Below, piece by piece: positions 12,649-22,843 of a DNA stretch of 64,000 nucleotides. The position numbers were made by a program, and so were the translations under genes. The stretch's first letter is position 1. Each line of letters starts with the position of its first letter. The notes below the pieces were generated by a model. That model was not told the origin of the DNA, ran no database searches, and saw only the letters and a program-made list of their open reading frames with translations. The stretch comes from Tetragonia tetragonoides (taxonomy: Eukaryota > Streptophyta > Magnoliopsida > Caryophyllales > Aizoaceae): assembly GCA_038025085.1 (NCBI GenBank), contig CM076143.1, forward strand, positions 14,431,501 through 14,495,500, in the 5' to 3' direction.

Positions 12649-13868
12649 CAAAATCGTCCTCTGCAACATGAGGTGGCAGTTCAACTCTATTGGCTGTAGA
12701 AGTCACCTCAGGCACATCCCACATCTGTAATCCAGAAGTATCCGTATGTGTAATAGTAAAGCTATTTTCCCAACCATTCTGCTGAGTGCCCTAAGCATAT
12801 GTTGTAGTTGGCTCATCGTAAATGGTTTCCCCAAACAACACATTACCCATGCTACTGTGAGTTTCCTCTTCGCCAACAAACTGCAACACACATAACAAAT
12901 AGAGTCAGTCATACAAGCTCTGTCATGTGAAATACTAACATTTGCATGCCAGAGTAAATAAGAAACAAATTGAGTCAGTCACACTAGCTCTGGTTGTAAG
13001 AACAAGCACCAATATACCAGAGAGTGGCTACTAAAAATCAAATAATAAAGAGCTTACAAAAAGTATAAGCAGTGCAAATGGAGTTCCAAAATACTTCTTC
13101 CAAAGGATTAATTAGTAATTTACAAAATAAGTAGTACACAAATTTAATTAAAGTTTCTACTGTTTAACAAATTAACAGAACTGTCTCTGCCAAAGCCATG
13201 AGAAAATTTAAATTTACAAAAAGAAAAAGGAATCGACCATCATTAGAACATAGCAACATCAATACTCACCCGAGACAGTGCCAGATCAAAGTCACTAACA
13301 TCTAATGGCTGTGATGCAGGCTCGGCAACAACACGGTTCATAAGTTCAATATCATTCAATGAAGGATCTACTTGGGCATTTCTAGAGCTATTATTAGCTG
13401 AAACATTTTTGACCTGTGGAGCATGATTCACTTGGTCAACATTGTTATTAATTTCGGGGCAATCATCATCAACCCAATCTTCCTCTCTAAAAGGGGCTCC
13501 ATACTGCTCACCATTCTTAGGACCAGGGCCACTCTTCATGAACACTTTATAAATTGAATAACTATCTTGAGCACTCTGGCATCTCAAAAACTCATCTTTA
13601 TGCAATGTATACTCATGCATTACCCAAGCTGTTCGCTCTCCAGAAGGTGCACGACCGTCGAAGGTGCACGACCGTCGACCCCTATAGAAAGCCAGTGTTT
13701 TTTTAATACCAACATTCCTAGAATTACAAGTGATTGTACGATCCTTTCCAGTTGCTATCCAGTAACCATGTCTGGTAGCCCTATTTGACCTTGATCCATT
13801 TGGATACTTCCTGTCCCGTGGACTAAAATAGAACCATTGTCGATCACCATTCTTCAACAAGGATAACC
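12649..13868 (-). pseudogene. NAC transcription factor gene fragment (ANAC017-like)
   Basis: Two exons are visible: 13868-13270 and 12880 to about 12649, joined by a GT-AG intron in phase 0. Exon one carries NAC subdomains C-E ([48 protein letters not shown]), the part that contacts DNA and helps dimers form. Subdomains A and B are missing; 13869-14157 shows no upstream exon. A perfect 17-base tandem repeat (13645-13661, 13662-13678) sits where family members read straight from FYRGR to APSGERT, giving eight extra residues. Exon two has a TAG at 12791-12793 and is cut off at the junction with recA intron DNA. The [20 protein letters not shown] signature resembles the membrane-tethered NAC17 group. 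It is a captured, dead fragment. Confidence 0.85.
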
Positions 13869-14157
13869 CTGCACACAAATTGCAAAGAGATCCATTAGTA
13901 TATCGTATTGTTCATTGATTGAGACTTTTGTTCTAACACTATACAAATTAACAGAACAATACCTAATAGGAAGCAATGATATAAAGAAAATGTTCTAACA
14001 ATAATGCCTGATAGTTAACCACACACCTTTGTATAATAGTTAAAGGCGTTCTGACTTAAGAGGTAAACTCATATTGACCAATCATCTGAAGTCTCAATTT
14101 GAATGTCAATTTCAGTTTTAGGTCGAAACATATGTATATGCATCAATTTCTATACTT

Positions 14158-14632
14158 GGAAATTGGCCTGTCAAACATGCCGTTACCCCCTCCCCCCGGC
14201 TTTCTTCAAAGAAAATGGTGTGAATATATTCGTCTTTTAAAGAGGTCTCATGAGTTTGTGGTACTGCCTGCTTACCCAGCTATCTCTTTCCGAGTTTGCT
14301 TTCTGCATATTTAAAAAAGCTTATTGTTAGTTTGTGACATAGCACATGGATTTGGATAACAGAACCATATACTGTAGAAGGGTATCACATTCATGCCTCC
14401 TGGATAATAGTATCATGTCTAGCTCAATTCATCATGTTTTATGGCAGTCATGTTATTACTCAACCTGTTGATTTTTCTTAGATCAAACATGCATTTTTTA
14501 TTTGACAATTTACTGTTGGATCTATCATGAGTATATGCTTTCTTGGTGGTCAATCAGATTTAATCGCATCTGTTCTTTACATCATGTTTGTGCATTTGAT
14601 TGTGAATTCTGCAATTAAGATGTTTTTGTCTT
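14158..14632 (+). repeat. Direct repeat, right copy (recA intron 3)
   Basis: The second copy of the 12155-12648 repeat. It leads straight into recA exon block 4, so this is the original intron end. About 25 bases next to the C-rich run are missing relative to the left copy. Confidence 0.85.
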
Positions 14633-15240
14633 TAAATTTTTGCAGGCTACTGTGCTTTCTTGATGCTAAGCGTGCTGTTGATCCAGCACTGGCTGAAGCT
14701 ATTCGAAATGTTTTTTGGGTAATTTCCAAATATTGTTGATGCCTGTTTCTGATTATTAATTTGTATAGTAAGTGATTGTGGGTTTGTTCTTTAGAATACT
14801 TTCACATTTGGGTTTCTATGCATGTTGTCTTCAGTGCTTTGAACTAGCATATAAGTATGTAACTCCTTTGGAGTTTGGCCTTGAGAATAAATCATCAACT
14901 GGTCTAGGCATTTAATCAGTTGATTTAGTCTGTTACTCTGTTACAAAGTTACAATCCAAACTTGGGAAATATGAGTTTTTAAGCTATGGTGAAATAGGCA
15001 AATGTATTTATTGGGTTCAATGTGTATAATTTTGAAGGTTTCCTAAATGCTCCAGAAACTGGGTTTGCAATAAAATTATTATGAAATGAAATGAAGAAGT
15101 TGTAGGGAAAGGAAAGATCAACTGAAGTTATTGTAATGCTGTAGTAGTTTGTTCATTCTATTGAAATTTGTAGAAGTTATTTTCCTTTATTTACATGTAA
15201 TATGTGAAGACCCCTAAGAGTTTACAATTTTTGCTTGCAG

Positions 15241-18200
15241 GGTTCTAGAAAAGGGATACTGGGAGCATCTTTTCAGTGAGAAGAATTGGCATCCAAAGGT
15301 ATTGCATATGTTCTGGCTTCATTATGTGGAGGGACATGCTGCTGTTATTTGTTTGGACCCATTCGAATAGAATGTTGGTAGTTTTTACATTTTCTTTTGG
15401 TGGGGTGGGGGAGGGAGGTGATTAAGTGGTGCATTACTTCTTACATCATGTTAGTGCCTATGAAACTGGTGCTATCAATTGAGCTTCGTGTTTATTAAAG
15501 TGATGTCTGGTTTGACAGGATGTTGGAGTTTAGACAACTACCAGTCCACCAGTGTAGCACACACGTATTGTCTTGCTCTCTTTGCATGCTAGGAGACAAA
15601 ATTGTATTTTTTGTGGCACTAATGACTTTGCCTGCTTTTGCTAGCTGATGTCCAACTTTGATGTGAGTTTGAGTCTCAACCTTTTTTGAACAGTGCATCC
15701 ATGTGTACTAATGGTGGCTTTTATGTTGTGTGTTTCTGCATTTTTATCGACGAGGTCTTTTCAGTCACTAAAACTTAGTTATCATTTGGATTTTCTTATG
15801 TCATTAGGGAAACATAATTTGAAAGCAAATATACGGATTATAAAGAAGAAGAAATAAGGGAGGGGGCTCTTTAAAAAGTAGTTTTATCCCATCTGCTAGA
15901 GCTTGAAGAATTTCCAAAGGGCCGGCGTATTCAGGTCCAATACGCTGTTGTAGACCCGCGGATATTTCTCTTTCTAACCACACAATTACCAGTACACCTA
16001 TTGTGATTCCTAATACGCGAATCAAAATAGGGTCAAACATGAATTGCTAAAGATCCAATAAGTCCAACATTATTTCCTGCAGGGCCGAAATAAAGATTTT
16101 TCGAAAATAATGGTGTGATAGTGTGTTTCTTTTCATTTTTATTTATCTATTTATGTTTTTGATGATGATGATAATGTTGAATATTAAATTTTATTTTTGC
16201 ACATGAAGCATAGCACCTTGGGAACTCAGTCAGCTTGGTTACATGGGGCCTTTTCATTCCCTTCTTTTTTTACTTGATGTTGAACAATATTAATGATAGC
16301 AAATAAGCCTGTGTTTGTTGCTTTTTCTCTCTGAGTTTGCTTGCTGGCTGCTGCCTTATGGATTTCTTGGGTGTAGGTAAAAAGAAATCTAAATCAGATG
16401 GAAGCGACTCGAATGACGAAAATTTGTCAAAGAAAGATTTGGCTCTTCAGCAAGCCCTAGATCAGATTACAGCTTCATTTGGAAAGGGATCTATAATGTG
16501 GCTTGGTCGATCTGTAACTCCTAGACATGTTCCCGTGGTGTCTCCAGGCTCCTTTACTCTGGATATAGCATTAGGTATTGGTGGATTTCCGAAGGTATGT
16601 TCTACAGTTTGGCATTGTTCCCCATAAAAATCTTATACTAAAATGTTTCCTTGACTTCTATGATAGTTTTCTGTTGATGATAATCATAGGCATGTTGCAT
16701 ATTTACGTACATTTCGTGGTGTCATCTATCTTGCCTCTTTATGGGCAAGGCCAGCAAGAGCTTTTAGGGGATGCCCTGTGTCTCAGATTCTGCGTTACTG
16801 GGCTGCTTTCTAATTAGCTTATGTAAAGAGGACTTGTACTCCTAGCTGTATTTTGCTGAAAATTATTAGCATATGCTTTCTCTATATCTAAAAAACTATT
16901 ATGATTCCAGTAGATCTCAACATATCTTATTTTGATTGGATGCTTATGCGGAGTCTGTGTTGGGTGCTTTCAGTGACGTGTGGTTGAGGTATTTGGTCCA
17001 GAGGCTTCTGGGAAAACAACCCTTGCTCTTCATGTAATTTCTGAGTCACAGAAACTTGGAGGTTATAAATAATAGCATATTCTATTATCTGTTTGATTAT
17101 GTCATTAAAGTAGTTACAACGCATATTTGGGTGCTATCATATTTTGTTAATAATCAGTATATAGGAAATTGGCCTGTCAAACAAGTCGTTACCCCCCCCC
17201 CCCTCCGGCGGGGTTCTTCAAAGAAAATTGTGTTGCATTGTGATTTGGGCCTGTATGTGAAATTTTGTTGGCATCCTTCAGTGTCAGTTGATAAAGTGGA
17301 CTATACATCAACTGTGGTAGTGGTACTGACACTGCCTCTTGCTGTTTTTTGTGATCTAGATGAATTCACATCAAGGGTTAGCATTATATGCCCCATTTCA
17401 CTCTTTTTAGTTTCTTTTTTCTTTATTTCTTAATATTTTGTACGGTGGGGTCATAATGCCTGTGAGTGTGTTACATGGACTCGATTACAAGCCATAGACA
17501 TGGGCAAGTTTCTACTATCTTGATGTCAAACCAGTTTATTTAAGATATTTAAAACTGTTTGGCCTAAAATGATGTGTTATTAAGTGTCTATACCCATGTG
17601 TGATTGTTATCATTGCATGAATATGTAGATTTGGCATATGAAAGAGTCCATGACAAAGTCCCATTTCACATAAAAAGTTGTCAAATATCATATCAGTTAT
17701 TTCATGTTCCCTTGTGCCATCTTAAGCGAAGTCCTATTATTACCCATGTACTATAATCATATAATATGTTGTGCAACTACTGAAACATATGGTTATGGAG
17801 AAAAGGAGTACTTGAGTTGAAGTTCTTTTTCAAACTAACTTGTAACTCTTTTCTGATGCCTGATTACTATTTTCGCATGGAGTTGTATGTATTGCAAGTT
17901 AAATTCAAAAATGGTATCTAATTATCAAACATTCTGGCAAAACAACTTGTTCTTTTTGCACTTTTTGAAATGTTACTTTATTCTGCAGACTGTTGGAAGT
18001 CAAGTCCTTGTGAAGGTGATAAAGAATAAGCATGCACCTCCATTTAAAACTGCTGAATTTGAACTTGAGTTTGGCAAGGGGATATGCCGGGACACAGAGC
18101 TCATAAGCCTGGGTGTGAAGCACAAGCTGATAAAGAAGCAGAGCAGTTATTATGGCATAAATGGCCAAAATCTCCATGGATAGCTTGGAGACTATAAGGT

Positions 18201-18454
18201 ATTTTGACACTTTTATCTGTGTCCTGCTTTTTATGCTCGTTGACTGCAAGATTTAGGGTGTTTCAACAACTTGTGTCTGGACTCAGACAATCTTGAAATA
18301 TCTACTCATATCTCTATTTTCTTTTTGATTGCATCTGCAGGTTGTTCCTGGTGAAATGGATGACGCACACATGGCAATGCAAGCAAGACTGATGAGCCAG
18401 GCACTTTCCAAATTAAGTCATTCATTGTCTCAGTCACAGAGCATCCTTAATCAG
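15241..18454 (+). pseudogene. recA homolog (mitochondrial type), decayed copy 2 with scrambled exons
   Basis: Blocks in order are 15241-15298 (presequence end), 16377-16594 ([17 protein letters not shown]), 16974-17061 (Walker [10 protein letters not shown]), 17989-18198 (C-terminal domain, VGSQVLVKVIKNKHAPPF, FELEFGKGICRDTELISLG) and 18341-18454 (DAHMAMQARLMSQAL, KLSHSLSQSQSILNQ). In every RecA the MQARLMSQAL helix comes before the C-terminal domain, so the last two blocks are in reversed order. A TGA lies in block 1 (15277-15279) and another is the first codon of block 3 (16974-16976, where copy 1 has GGA). A TAG at 18181-18183 ends the C-terminal block early. The DNA shared with copy 1 begins near 14811. 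It cannot make a RecA. Confidence 0.85.
15800..16110 (-). pseudogene. ndhA: Plastid ndhA fragment inserted in nuclear DNA (NUPT)
   Basis: The minus strand at about 15867-16030 reads [20 protein letters not shown] then [12 protein letters not shown] and ILQALADG, the start of NdhA, a membrane subunit of the plastid NADH dehydrogenase-like complex. Only the first transmembrane part and following loop are present, and the sequence is diverged at both edges. It lies in the recA copy 2 intron; the matching place in copy 1 (about 10960-11030) lacks it. Hence a small plastid-to-nucleus transfer, not a gene. Confidence 0.85.
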
Positions 18455-18562
18455 GTGAGATTTTGATACTTCCAAGTGTACTACTCTACTGGATATCATG
18501 AAAATATTATTTGTACAGCAAATTTGCTTCTATGTATTCCTCAAAACAAAAACTTGTTGCAT

Positions 18563-18790
18563 TTAAACTTCTTCATCATCCTCTTTAAATCTGTCCGGGC
18601 TTCCTTCGTAGCCATCGGCATATTGGTCAGCCACAAAATCCTCATGGGTTTGCTCATCATCAGCTTCTTCATTGTCCACATCCACATACTCTACTTGAGG
18701 AAAATGTGCAGCAATAGGCCCAGCTGGCCCAGTTGAAGCAGCAGGCCCAGCTGGCCCACTTGAAGCATTTCCAGGGTTGTTTTTCACCAT
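18563..18790 (-). CDS. Possible small gene, 75 residues, acidic, unknown function
   Basis: The ATG at 18790-18788 opens a 75-codon frame ending at TAA 18563-18565. The product starts with a Gly/Pro/Ala-rich part that repeats GPAGP, then an acidic part (EYVDVDNEEADDEQTHEDF and a final KEDDEEV). I recognise no domain. Just upstream of the ATG is a TATAG acceptor. At 19328 on the same strand a GAATCGAAG|GTACGC donor follows a CT-rich leader (about 19328-19420), so a 5'UTR exon plus a coding exon is plausible. It could equally be the remnant of a larger gene or transposon protein. Confidence 0.35.
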   Translation of the reverse strand: MVKNNPGNASSGPAGPAASTGPAGPIAAHFPQVEYVDVDNEEADDEQTHEDFVADQYADGYEGSPDRFKEDDEEV

Positions 18791-19034
18791 CTATACAAAA
18801 TAAATTGTGTCCAAATGTACAAATCAGATGAAATAGTACAAACTATTGTTATATTGTCTTAGGATCAGTACTGACAGTAAGAAGGGGAATTGAGGGGAGG
18901 GGATAGGGGATTATGGAGGAGGGAAATAATTTCTGGCTGATCAACAACTAGGTCATGACAGATATGTATGATTGATGTTTAACAGGTTCATTGTATGTCC
19001 AAATTATCTAAATATTCCGTAGGTACTTAAAAGT

Positions 19035-19310
19035 TAACTAGATCTAGATCAAACATCCAACAATCATTCCGATCAAATTATCCAGATCAAACATCCAACA
19101 TTCTGTACTAGTTAGGACATTAAAATCTAGATCAAACATCAAAATCAATCAATCAAATTATCTAGATCAAACATCCAATAATTGGATAATAAAATAATCG
19201 AACTAGTTAGGACATGAAAATCTAGATCAAACATCAAAATCAATCAATCAAATTAAAGAAAAGAGAAAGTCATCAATCAATCAAATTAAAGAAAAGAGAA
19301 AGTTTCGGTG
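19035..19310. repeat. Tandem repeat array in the putative 5'UTR intron
   Basis: Repeats built from TCTAGATCAAACATC(CA/AAA)... and TCAATCAATCAAATTA units. Larger blocks of about 100 bases containing ACTAGTTAGGACAT occur about twice, and a terminal AATTAAAGAAAAGAGAAAGT is doubled. Confidence 0.7.
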
Positions 19311-19509
19311 ATGACTGATGGCGTACCTTCGATTCCCAAGTTGGAATTGGGGAAAAGGAAGAGAGAGATTGAGAGGATTGAGAAATTTGAGAGAAGCCGT
19401 GGAGAGAGAAATTAAGAGAAGATATTTGGGTGGGTTTTTTTTTCACTTATTCCACCTTAGTCAATTCGTGAAAATAAGTAGCAAGATCTTATCCAATTAG
19501 TAAGAATTA

Positions 19510-20180
19510 CTGGCAAAAGAACTCTAAAAAAAGTGTCGGGTTTACGGGTTGACTAGTTTTTGACAGGTTTAATAGCAGGTGTATATACGACTACAAAATC
19601 ATAAAACCAAAAAAAAAAACAAAAAAACAAAAATCAGAATAGATTAAACCTGTCAATTGGGTCGATCGGGCCGAGTCATATCGGATTACGGGTTGACTAG
19701 TTCTTTCCCACTAATGTGTCGGGTTTGACCCAAACACCAGATTAATCGCCCGGGTCAAAAAATCAGTGTCATGACCTTGAAACATTAGGTCGGGTCAGGT
19801 CGGATTTTCGGATTGGATTACAAATTGACCGGTCTAGATTAGAGAGTAGAGCTGATCATCGAGCCGGGCCGTCCGGGTTTCGGGCCAAAAATTCATGTCC
19901 ATACCCGACGCTATCGGGTTTCGGGCGGGGCCAGCGGGCTTTTCGGGCCAAATTGCGATATCGTAATTTTTTTTTTCAACCATAATGTTTGTAATGATAA
20001 GTTCGAATTCAAGTCGAGGCAAACCAAGTTGAGTCGAGCCATAAGCCTAAACTGAGCTTTTCTTAAGTTTGAACTTTCCTGACTTGGCGAGTTTCGAGTC
20101 AAGCCGAGCCAAGCCAAGCCAAACCAAACCGTGCCGAGTTTTGAGTCGGCCTGGCTCGCTCGGACTCGACTTAACTCGGT
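19510..20180. repeat. GC-richer degenerate repeats (GGGTCGG / GAGTCGAGCC types)
   Basis: Two patches: 19530-19940 with many GGTCGGGTTT and CCGGGCC motifs, and 20010-20180 with GAGTCGAGCCAAGCC-type words. They resemble the cores of plant hAT-type MITEs, but I could not find matching ends. No gene is visible in 19421-21167. Confidence 0.45.
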
Positions 20181-21167
20181 TTCAAACTTAATGAAACCAA
20201 AAGTAAAGTTGATGGAAACAGATCCATATATAAAATGCCAATACACATACACTACAAACCTAAAAATTTTAGGAGATTGATCAAATAATAACTCAAATTC
20301 TAAGAAATCATCAATAAAACTAATAATTACAAGGTGTAACTTTTACAATAGAAGATTAAACATCAATAATGTTAGAAGGACGACCATTTGATAATTGTGT
20401 AACTTGTAGAATAGAAATCTACAGTTCTATTGGTATTGTTTTAGATGTGATTCTGCTGTGATCTGATAAATTTGATTTTTAAGTTTGGTCGTTTGTTAAT
20501 AGGTAGGAAGGGAAACAAAATAGCTTATTGTATTGCCAAATTCTAAATTTTTATTTTTAGGATAGGATGTGGTTGGAGGAGATGCAACGTAATAACATTC
20601 TCGACCAATTCCCCGTGAGAAATGACGCACATCCTTAACTCAAATAATCCTCCAAAACCTTATTTTCTAGCAATGAGATATACCATGTAGGCGAGAATTT
20701 TAATAGCGCGCCACCTAAGTGAAATAAAGACAAAAAAATTTGGTGTAAAACGTTTAGGAATCTTAGCATCCTTAACCGTGTAAAATTAGATTAGATATTG
20801 ATAAATCACTAGAGTTTTACGAGGGTTATAACAAATTTTGTTCAATATTTATAATCAAATATAACGTTTTTTTTATACATCTCAGAAAATAATAATAATA
20901 AAATTACACCATGAAATTCGGATAGAAAAATACTTTAGAACGAGATACATTTACAATATGTTTATAGTCGAGCATATAAAGCACCACATAAGCAATTAAA
21001 CTAAAAATTAAAATTTGGATCAATAGCGGTTGGTGAGTGCAATTGTTTGTTGGCCCTATTCCATATTGTACTTATTGTTTGTCTGGAACATTCAAACTTT
21101 GAAGCTGTAAATTTTATCATGCCATGCTTCAATTTTCCCCCTCTATAATTTTGTAACAGCAATTGGA

Positions 21168-21338
21168 TTATCCTTGATCTTTAACAGTTTGACATTTTGC
21201 TGTTGGGATTTCTTGGAACTGATTGTGGTGGCTGCAACGTTGAAGTGGGTGAAGCAGGTGGAGTGCAAAGTGGTCTTGTTGCTCCATGGGAATTGTAAGA
21301 TCTATGATGGGTGAATGAGGCTCAAGTGGTGTTTCCAT
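21168..21338 (-). CDS. Possible small ORF of 56 residues behind a TATA box
   Basis: The ATG at 21338-21336 opens 56 codons to TAA at 21168-21170. The product starts METPLEPHSPIIDL and is rich in His, Gln and Pro, with two Cys residues. I recognise no family. A clear TATAAATA (21386-21379, minus strand) lies about 40 bases upstream, so a short leader is possible. A 33-base tandem repeat lies just above the TATA box. The ORF may be chance, or the first exon of a gene that has lost the rest. Confidence 0.3.
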   Translation of the reverse strand: METPLEPHSPIIDLTIPMEQQDHFALHLLHPLQRCSHHNQFQEIPTAKCQTVKDQG

Positions 21339-21378
21339 GGCTTGTTTCTGTTATGGGGTTACAACAAAATTTTGCCCA

Positions 21379-21386
21379 TATTTATA
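21379..21386 (-). promoter_or_regulatory. TATA box candidate
   Basis: TATAAATA on the minus strand, preceded by CC and followed by TGGGC, 41 bases before the ATG at 21338. Good match to a plant TATA box; whether it is used is unknown. Confidence 0.4.
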
Positions 21387-21430
21387 GGAAAGCTTTAGGT
21401 TTTCAGATTTTGTAAATGGGTGGAAAGTTG

Positions 21431-21536
21431 AAATTCTCAAATTTTCATGAAGCTTAAAATTCTGTAATTTCAAATTTTCATGGAGCTTAAAATTCTGTAA
21501 TTTTAAATTTTCATGGAGCTTAAAATTCTGTAATGA
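21431..21536. repeat. 33-base tandem repeat, three copies
   Basis: Three copies of a 33-base unit containing TTTTCATGGAGCTTAAAATT start at 21442, 21475 and 21508, with a partial copy before. The period is a multiple of three, so it reads as repeated KLQNFKLHENL on the minus strand, but that frame is probably not coding. Confidence 0.85.
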
Positions 21537-22843
21537 CATTCGCTAATTTTGAATTTGGCGGTTGCTTGTAATTGTAAATTAGTCTCCCTCCAAATTTTTG
21601 ATTATGAAATGAAAAGGCCTAGTTGATTTGCTGTACAAAAATCTCACGCACCACTAGCTAAATTACCAAAAGAAAAAAAAAAGATTTTCATGCCACTAGC
21701 TACAAAAGTAAGGAAAGTAATACAAAAGCAAGGAAAACAATAAATACCCATTAAAATATTATTTTCTCTCTCTTACTACCTCATGTGCTCTTTTAAGGGT
21801 AAAACTGGATTTTTTGTGCTAAAAAGTGTTTTCCTTAATATTAGTCCAATTCTCCAAACGTCAAGATTTCCGTGGACCGAAGGGAATATCAATTTGAGAT
21901 AAATAATGTTTTTTAGGGGGACGCTTCTAACTTTATATAGATAGATAAAGTTTGTAGTACTGTAGTTCGAACAGTAGAGTATTACCCTATCTTTGTGTAT
22001 GTTTTATTATATATATGAGTTATGACATGAGTTACATGGCAAAGAATGAGTGTTTTGATCCTAGACAATGTGGTTCTGAAGGTCGTTTTATGTTCTATTC
22101 ATCGGATAGTTTCCTTTCCCAAGGCATACCTCAGATATCAAGTCCCAGACACTGGTTATCCTAATACCCTTCTAGTCTTGTACCACGTCGTTTCTGATAA
22201 GCAAAGAGGAGTTGCCATAGTTCATTTCCTACAGTCCCATGCTCTGCTTACTCTTTGTGTTGTAGAAAGTCGGTTCTAATGGAACAATTCTCTGTTGTGT
22301 TTTGTAAAAGTAAGGTTGTGTAGGGAGTAAGTTTGACCCCCTTGTCCTGCTGGAGGCGGTTGGGAGCACCATTACCTTAAGACAGTAAATGAATTTTGTT
22401 TGGATATTAAGGAGAGAAATAGGAAATTGACTAAGGAACAATGAGATGCGCAATGAGATTATATTATGGATCAGAACTCAGTGTGTTAACATTCTAATGA
22501 GAATTTCAGAGCGATAATCAATTAAGCAACCGTGCTCAGTCCAGTAGCATTGGCAGTGGAAAACACTGAATTGATAAAAGCAGGTTCTCAAGTTCACATT
22601 AAAGCCAATAGCCTTGCTTCAACCCTTCTATTTCATAAATTTTACGTACATTTTATTTTGTGGGGAGGGCCATAAATTCAATAGTCTACAAAAATTGAGC
22701 ACATGGTTTATGAGTATATGACTTCCAATTCCAGCTAATCATATGCAATATCCGCTAACAAATATATTTACACTAGTAAGTTCAATATCACCAGACCCAG
22801 AACTAAACGATCTGCAAGCCTCGTCCTGATTCTAATCAGTATC
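21537..22843. other. Gene-free stretch downstream of the CFM3-like gene
   Basis: AT-rich DNA. A 77-codon open frame at 22046-22279 (+) has no recognisable domain. The last few hundred bases are probably the 3'UTR of the CFM3-like gene. Confidence 0.4.

Larger units (their letters stand above)
10273..14718 (+). pseudogene. recA homolog (mitochondrial type), decayed copy 1
   Basis: Exon-like blocks match a plant organelle RecA, the strand-exchange ATPase of mitochondrial DNA repair. Block 1 (10273-10329) is the presequence end, block 2 (11262-11479) carries [20 protein letters not shown] and [16 protein letters not shown], block 3 (11970-12057) has the Walker A loop GPEASGKTT, and block 4 (14646-14718) has DAKRAVDPALAEAI. 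Phases agree between blocks. Block 1 has lost one G near 10292-10294 relative to copy 2 and so shifts frame. The acceptor before block 3 has been deleted: copy 2 has a pyrimidine-rich CAG there and copy 1 does not. Block 4 is shifted by one base near 14661. The catalytic core after this point is absent. Intron 3 is swollen by a NAC fragment between direct repeats. Not functional. Confidence 0.85.

Noticed and set aside
22046..22279. A 77-codon frame (+) downstream of the CFM3-like gene
   Set aside because: Nothing recognisable; probably chance in flanking DNA.
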